Both the position numbers and the translations under genes were made by a program. From NCBI RefSeq assembly GCF_001507555.1, contig NZ_LQBO01000001.1:496001-560000 (forward strand): DNA of 64,000 nt. Reading direction: 5' to 3'. This document shows positions 59,680 to 64,000 of the stretch, piece after piece. The stretch comes from Thiomicrospira sp. XS5. Its GTDB lineage: Bacteria; Pseudomonadota; Gammaproteobacteria; Thiomicrospirales; Thiomicrospiraceae. The notes under the pieces were generated by a model. That model did no database searches and was not told the origin of the DNA. It saw only the letters and a list, made by a program, of their open reading frames with translations. Every line of letters starts with the position of its first letter. The first letter of the stretch is position 1.

Positions 59680-60144
59680 GTGGATACGATTATTGCGACC
59701 TCGCTGCATACAGTGGCAGCGGTTTTGTGGGTGGGCGGTATTTTCTTGGCTTATCGGGTGCTGCGGCCGGCGGCGATGGCACTGGAACCGCCGCAGCGGT
59801 TGACGTTGTGGGCCGAGGTGTTTGGCCGTTTTTTCCCATGGGTATGGGGTTTCATCGTCTTGCTCGTGATTTCCGGTTACTGGGATTGGATGACGCGCTT
59901 CGGTGATTTGACCGCCGTGCCGTTGTACTTGCATGCCATGCAGTGGGTGGGTTGGCTGATGATCGGTTTGTTCGCCTGGTTGTACTTCGGCCCCTTCAAA
60001 ACCTTTCGAAACCATGTAAAGGCGGGGCAGTTTGCCGAAGCCGGACAGGTGATGAACGCTAAAATGCGTCCCGTGATTGCCATCAACCTGGCGTTGGGCG
60101 TATTGGAGGCGGTGATTGGCGCTTCCGGGCCTTATTGGGGATAA
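59680..60144 (+). CDS. CopD-family integral membrane protein
   Basis: 154 residues with four transmembrane helices (about 7-27, 48-68, 84-104, 128-148). His near the start of helix 1 (SLHTVAAVLWVGG) and the mid-membrane HAMQWVGW fit the CopD-like fold, whose members may bind copper or haem b. GTG start at 59680 with AAGGAAAG before it. Divergent from the thi operon. Confidence 0.8.
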   Translation: MDTIIATSLHTVAAVLWVGGIFLAYRVLRPAAMALEPPQRLTLWAEVFGRFFPWVWGFIVLLVISGYWDWMTRFGDLTAVPLYLHAMQWVGWLMIGLFAWLYFGPFKTFRNHVKAGQFAEAGQVMNAKMRPVIAINLALGVLEAVIGASGPYWG

Positions 60145-60158
60145 GGGCGTGTTTAACG

Positions 60159-60186
60159 AAAAATACCCAGGCCTGGGTATTTTTTA
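60159..60186. terminator. Terminator built on the CCAGGCCTGG palindrome
   Basis: 60159-60184 is a perfect palindrome, AAAAATACCCAGG and its complement, with T-tract continuing to 60185. It lies 15 bp behind the CopD-like gene. The 10-mer is at 60167-60176. Confidence 0.9.
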
Positions 60187-60259
60187 ATATCGTTATGATT
60201 TTATTGGCACTTTGTAATACGCCTGATAACCGGATAAAAATTTTCTTAAAACAAGCGAT

Positions 60260-60287
60260 TTGAAAAGGCTTGAAAACCCGTTATAGT
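60260..60287 (+). promoter_or_regulatory. Sigma-70-like promoter before the gamma-carbonic anhydrase-like gene
   Basis: TTGAAA (60260-60265), 16 bp, TATAGT (60282-60287): five of six matches in each box. The expected start site is about 39 bp before the ATG at 60333. Confidence 0.5.
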
Positions 60288-60332
60288 GTTACTCAGTTGA
60301 GATTAATTACGTAGTTTGGAGTCGAAAGATTT

Positions 60333-60875
60333 ATGTCGATTCGTCGTTATTTAAAGCATGCCCCGAATATTGATGAAACCGCTTGGGTGGACCCGTCTGC
60401 GGTGGTGATTGGTCAGTGCACTTTGGCCGAAGATGTGGGTATCTGGCCGAATGCCACCTTGCGCGGTGACGTGAATGCCATTGAAATCGGACCGCGCAGT
60501 AATATTCAAGACGGTACCGTTTGCCACACCACACACGATTCGCCCATCACTAAAGGGTCGCGTTGCATTGTCGGTGCCGATGTGACGGTGGGGCATAATG
60601 CGGTCTTGCATGGCTGTATCATCGAGGACGAATGTTTGATTGGCATGGGCGCGGTGGTGCTGGACAATGCCGTGGTGCAAAAGCACGTGCTGGTGGGGGC
60701 CAACAGTTTGGTGCCGGCCGGCAAGGTGCTGGAATCCGGCCATTTGTATGTCGGGTCGCCGGTGAAAAAACTGCGGCCGTTGACCGATGACGAAAAAGCG
60801 TTTTTCAAATACTCCGCCGAACATTATGTGAAGTTGAAAAACGACTTCCAACAGGCGGGCTGCGACGAACTCTGA
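60333..60875 (+). CDS. Gamma-carbonic anhydrase-like hexapeptide-repeat protein (YrdA/PaaY type)
   Basis: 180 residues folding as a left-handed beta helix. Metal-ligand histidines appear in VCHTTHDSP and VTVGHNAVLHGC, the three-His pattern of the gamma-CA family; the first part has NIDETAWVDPSAVVIGQC and DVNAIEIGPRSNIQDG. Whether it has carbonic anhydrase activity is unknown, as many YrdA-like proteins show none. It precedes the GGDEF-EAL gene by three bases. Confidence 0.88.
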   Translation: MSIRRYLKHAPNIDETAWVDPSAVVIGQCTLAEDVGIWPNATLRGDVNAIEIGPRSNIQDGTVCHTTHDSPITKGSRCIVGADVTVGHNAVLHGCIIEDECLIGMGAVVLDNAVVQKHVLVGANSLVPAGKVLESGHLYVGSPVKKLRPLTDDEKAFFKYSAEHYVKLKNDFQQAGCDEL

Positions 60876-60878
60876 ATC

Positions 60879-62795
60879 ATGAATGCATCCCTGAATGGTA
60901 AATTAGGTCACCCGAATGCTTGGCGGGCTGACCTTGGCATCTATTTCCGCTATATTGTCATGGGTTGGCTGGTGGTCATTCTGCTGGCCGCCATTCAGCT
61001 GGATTTCCTCTATGAAGCCCCGTTTCACCCACGTTTTTTAATCATTCCCAGTTTAGTGGGCATGGTGGCCGGTTTTTTCATTGCCCGTCAGAAAATTCTC
61101 AGCGACGAAGTGCGCGCGAAAAACATGACATTTGCGGCCTTGGTGGAAATGGCTGAAGAAGCGGCCTACCTTCAAAACCTGGATCGCAGTTACCGTTACA
61201 TTTCATCCGCCATTACCGATATGACCGGTTATGACGTCAAAACCTTTTACCAAACCCCGAATCTGTTTGCCGACCTGGTTTATGAAGAGGACTTCCCGAA
61301 ATGGTTGTCTTATGAAAAATCGGTCGCGGCGGGTCGAACGCCGGATGCGATTGAAGTGCGTTTGACCACCAAACATAAAGGACTGATTTGGGTGCGGCAT
61401 GTCACTCGGCCGATTTTCGATGGTAAAAAAATCATCGGTTACAGTTCGACCAATGCCGAAATCACCGATCAGGTCAATCAAGCGAATGCCATGAAAGAAT
61501 TGGCGTTGAAAGACCCTTTGACCGGGTTGCCGAACCGCCGTCACCTGAGTTCGGAGGCCGACCGTTTATTGAAACAAGACTCGGACTTCTGTCTGGTGAT
61601 GATGGATCTGGACCGTTTTAAAACCATCAATGATTCATTGGGGCATTCGGTTGGCGACTTGATGCTGAAAAAAGTGCGCGACCGTTTAGAGCTCATTGCC
61701 CCTTACGGCTCGGTTATTTCGCGTTTCGGGGGCGACGAGTTTGTGGTGATCTTACCGGATGTCACCGACGAGGCCAAAGTCGAAGGGTTGATCGAAAGTT
61801 TCTTGAGCGCGGTGGAAAGGCCGATGAAGTTGAACGGTCTGAACCTGCATGTGTCGGCGTCGTTTGGCTGGGTGTTTGCGCCGGAAGACGGCCGGGATGT
61901 CGAGACCTTGATTCGTTATGCCGATGCCGCCATGCACATGGCGAAACAGAAACAAGGGGTTTCCTGTTTACGTTACGCCGGGCATGTGGACGACCATCAC
62001 CAACGTTTGTTGCTTCTGGAAAATCGGTTGCGTAAAGCGGTGGAAGAACGCCGCATCAAACCGTTTTATCAGCCGTTATTTTGTGCCCGAACCGGCCAGC
62101 TGATGGGCGTGGAGTGCTTGGCACGCTGGCGCGATGAGGAGTTGGGTTGGGTTTCGCCGGACGAGTTCATTCCGTTAGCGGAAACGGCGAACCTGATCGG
62201 CAAACTCGGCGATTCCATTTTGGAGCATGCCATTATCATCGCGAAGACCTTGCATGAAAGTTGCGCTCAAAAGGATGTGTACTTTTCGGTGAATGCGTCG
62301 CCGTATCAGCTCTCGGAAATCGGTTTCGTTGACAATATGAAAGCGTTGCTGGAACGCCATCAACTGCCAGCGAGATTGTTGAAGATTGAAGTGACCGAGT
62401 CGTTGTTTATCGGTGGAAACCTGCAAGCCATTAATGTGTTGACCGAACTACGCAACCTGGGAATTGGTGTCGCGCTGGACGATTTCGGCACCGGCTATTC
62501 GGCGTTTGCGGTGTTAAAAGAAGGTTGCATCGACATGCTGAAAGTCGATAAATCTTTTGTGCAGAACATTGCTGAAAACGAGCAGGAAAAGGCGCTGATT
62601 GCTGAAATCATCCAAATGGCGCATATTATGAATTTGCAAGTGGTGGCCGAAGGGGTCGAAACCGACGCCCAGAAGGCGATCTTGACGGAAGCCGAGTGCG
62701 ACATCCTGCAAGGTTATTTATTGGCCAAGCCGATGTCGGAAGCGGATTTCTGCCCGTATATGAATTGCAATGGGCTGGAAAAAGAGCGCGATTAA
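60879..62795 (+). CDS. PAS-GGDEF-EAL protein (c-di-GMP turnover)
   Basis: 638 residues: two N-terminal transmembrane helices (~20-42 and 50-67), a PAS domain (~85-200), GGDEF (~205-370; RFGGDEFVVILPD intact, with no RxxD inhibitory site seen) and EAL (~385-635). The EAL signature is ECLARW (Ala to Cys), but the other catalytic residues are present: the Glu of VTESLF, the Asp pair of LDDFGTGYS, the Lys of KVDKSF and the Glu of VAEGVET. So both synthesis and breakdown are possible, and one may be allosteric. It is downstream of the gamma-CA-like gene and probably cotranscribed. Confidence 0.9.
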   Translation: MNASLNGKLGHPNAWRADLGIYFRYIVMGWLVVILLAAIQLDFLYEAPFHPRFLIIPSLVGMVAGFFIARQKILSDEVRAKNMTFAALVEMAEEAAYLQNLDRSYRYISSAITDMTGYDVKTFYQTPNLFADLVYEEDFPKWLSYEKSVAAGRTPDAIEVRLTTKHKGLIWVRHVTRPIFDGKKIIGYSSTNAEITDQVNQANAMKELALKDPLTGLPNRRHLSSEADRLLKQDSDFCLVMMDLDRFKTINDSLGHSVGDLMLKKVRDRLELIAPYGSVISRFGGDEFVVILPDVTDEAKVEGLIESFLSAVERPMKLNGLNLHVSASFGWVFAPEDGRDVETLIRYADAAMHMAKQKQGVSCLRYAGHVDDHHQRLLLLENRLRKAVEERRIKPFYQPLFCARTGQLMGVECLARWRDEELGWVSPDEFIPLAETANLIGKLGDSILEHAIIIAKTLHESCAQKDVYFSVNASPYQLSEIGFVDNMKALLERHQLPARLLKIEVTESLFIGGNLQAINVLTELRNLGIGVALDDFGTGYSAFAVLKEGCIDMLKVDKSFVQNIAENEQEKALIAEIIQMAHIMNLQVVAEGVETDAQKAILTEAECDILQGYLLAKPMSEADFCPYMNCNGLEKERD

Positions 62796-62805
62796 GCGTT
62801 CATGA

Positions 62806-63645
62806 TTAAGCGCTCATTAAACGTCGCACTTCGTCGATGACGCTCGCGGTTTCCGGGCGGACGCCGCGCCACAGATAAAAGGCTTCGGCCGCCTGGCCGA
62901 CCAGCATCCCCAGTCCGTCTCGTGTCCTGCATTCCGGTTGCAAGCCTTTCGCCCAATCCATAAAGACGGTCGGTTCCGTGCCGTACATCATGTCGTACAC
63001 CAAACTGTCTGCCCCAACGACGTCTCCGCTTACCGGCGGCAACTTGCCTTCCAAACTGGCCGAGGTGCCGTTGATGATGATATCGTAGCCGCCGGGTGGG
63101 CAGGGAATGTCTTCCCAGCCGCTGGCGGTGATCGGAATGTCGGTGTCAAAACGCTGTCCCAGAACTTCGGCGCGTTTGGCGGTGCGATTGGCAATATGCA
63201 CCAGGCCTGGCCGTTTTTCTAGAATGGGTTGCAGTACGCCTTGCACGGCGCCGCCGGCGCCGAGAATCAAAACCTGTTTGCCTTCAAACGGGCAAGCGGC
63301 ATTGATTTCAATGTCCATCACCAGGCCGACGCCGTCGGTGTTGTCGCCGAAGGTTTTACCGTCCTGAAATTGAAAGGTGTTGACCGCATGCGCGACCTGA
63401 GCGCGTTCCGTCAGTTCGTCGGCGTATTCGAAAGCATCCAGTTTATAAGGGACGGTGATATTAATCCCTTTATACCCTTGCGCTTTTAAATCCGCCATGG
63501 CCCACTGGAAGGTGGTGTCTTCGGTGTCGACGCGAATGGCTTCGTACACCAGGTCCTGATGGGTTTGTTCGGCAAACAGCCGGTGAATCAATGGGGATTT
63601 GGAGTGGGCGATGGGGTCGCCCACCACGGCGTAATAATCGGTCAT
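62806..63645 (-). CDS. aroE: Shikimate dehydrogenase
   Basis: NADPH-dependent reduction of 3-dehydroshikimate to shikimate. Shikimate site PIAHSKSPLIHRLFAEQ, catalytic Lys and Asp in NITVPYKLDAFEYAD, NADP motif LGAGGAVQGVL, the NRTAKRAE loop and DNTDGVGLVMDIE. 279 aa. It lies 22 bp downstream of hemB on the same strand. The stop is 10 bp from the converging GGDEF-EAL gene. Confidence 0.96.
   Translation of the reverse strand: MTDYYAVVGDPIAHSKSPLIHRLFAEQTHQDLVYEAIRVDTEDTTFQWAMADLKAQGYKGINITVPYKLDAFEYADELTERAQVAHAVNTFQFQDGKTFGDNTDGVGLVMDIEINAACPFEGKQVLILGAGGAVQGVLQPILEKRPGLVHIANRTAKRAEVLGQRFDTDIPITASGWEDIPCPPGGYDIIINGTSASLEGKLPPVSGDVVGADSLVYDMMYGTEPTVFMDWAKGLQPECRTRDGLGMLVGQAAEAFYLWRGVRPETASVIDEVRRLMSA
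63201..63210. repeat. CCAGGCCTGG palindrome copy
   Basis: In aroE (minus strand), read as Arg-Pro-Gly-Leu-Val. Confidence 0.95.
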
Positions 63646-63667
63646 AAGCGTTGTGTGACTCCGGTGG

Positions 63668-64000
<333 letters not shown>

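Overview
The window is a dense stretch of bacterial chromosome: about 59 genes, short gaps, no rRNA, tRNA, insertion sequence, prophage or CRISPR array that I can recognise. Trx-rho-rpmE, mutY-yggX, hemCDXY, pta-ackA and a riboswitch-led thi operon point to a gammaproteobacterium. The mix of a cis/trans fatty acid isomerase, several c-type-haem signatures, a periplasmic DsrE-like protein and the middling GC content would fit a sulfur-oxidising Thiomicrospira/Hydrogenovibrio-like organism, but this placement is inference only.

Layout. 1-3.2 kb: C-terminal end of a large secreted repeat protein, then a probable pseudokinase with Sel1 repeats. 3.2-6.6 kb: apt, argH and a thioredoxin-like lipoprotein. 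6.7-12.4 kb: haem operon hemC-hemD-hemX-hemY, closed by a converging gene for a degenerate-GGDEF membrane protein. 12.5-16.5 kb: cis/trans fatty acid isomerase, a YjfB-like peptide, and an HlyD/DUF3302 pair. 16.7-25.7 kb: pta-ackA, hemW, AsmA, trmB, mutY-yggX. 25.9-32 kb: EAL-HDOD regulator, ABM protein, hemE, SNase-like nuclease, and trxA-rho-rpmE2 on the minus strand. 32.4-37.8 kb: uvrD with an overlapping ABC ATPase, AhpD-like protein, mnmC. 37.9-43.4 kb: envelope and signalling cluster, part of it conspicuously AT-rich, ending in a haem-domain hybrid histidine kinase. 43.4-52.1 kb: CinA-like protein, HI0933-type flavoprotein, OmpA protein, peroxiredoxin-glutaredoxin fusion next to glutathione reductase, a DmeF-like metal exporter, a lipoprotein and DsrE-like pair, an HAD phosphatase. 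52.3-59.5 kb: cfa, then thiC-thiO-thiS-thiG-thiE-thiD (minus strand) behind a TPP riboswitch. 59.7-64 kb: CopD-like protein, gamma-carbonic anhydrase-like protein, a PAS-GGDEF-EAL protein, aroE and the 3' part of hemB.

The strongest unexplained signal is not a gene. The perfect 10-bp palindrome CCAGGCCTGG occurs 21 times by my reading, plus several 8-9 bp near copies, where roughly 0.1 would be expected by chance at this base composition. Sixteen copies lie in genes, where they are read as Gln-Ala-Trp or Pro-Gly-Leu and never in the third frame. Four form the exact centre of perfect-palindrome transcription terminators and one lies just behind a stop codon. This resembles the distribution of DNA-uptake sequences or of the cyanobacterial HIP1 palindrome and may be a genome-wide signal of this lineage. 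A second, separate terminator repeat (44 of 46 positions identical) occurs at 15.1 and 27.1 kb.

Functionally the window combines tetrapyrrole synthesis (hemB, C, D, E, W, X, Y), thiamine synthesis, thiol and peroxide defence (TrxA, Prx-Grx, GorA, YggX, AhpD-like), membrane-lipid remodelling (cti, cfa) and several cyclic-nucleotide or phosphorelay regulators.
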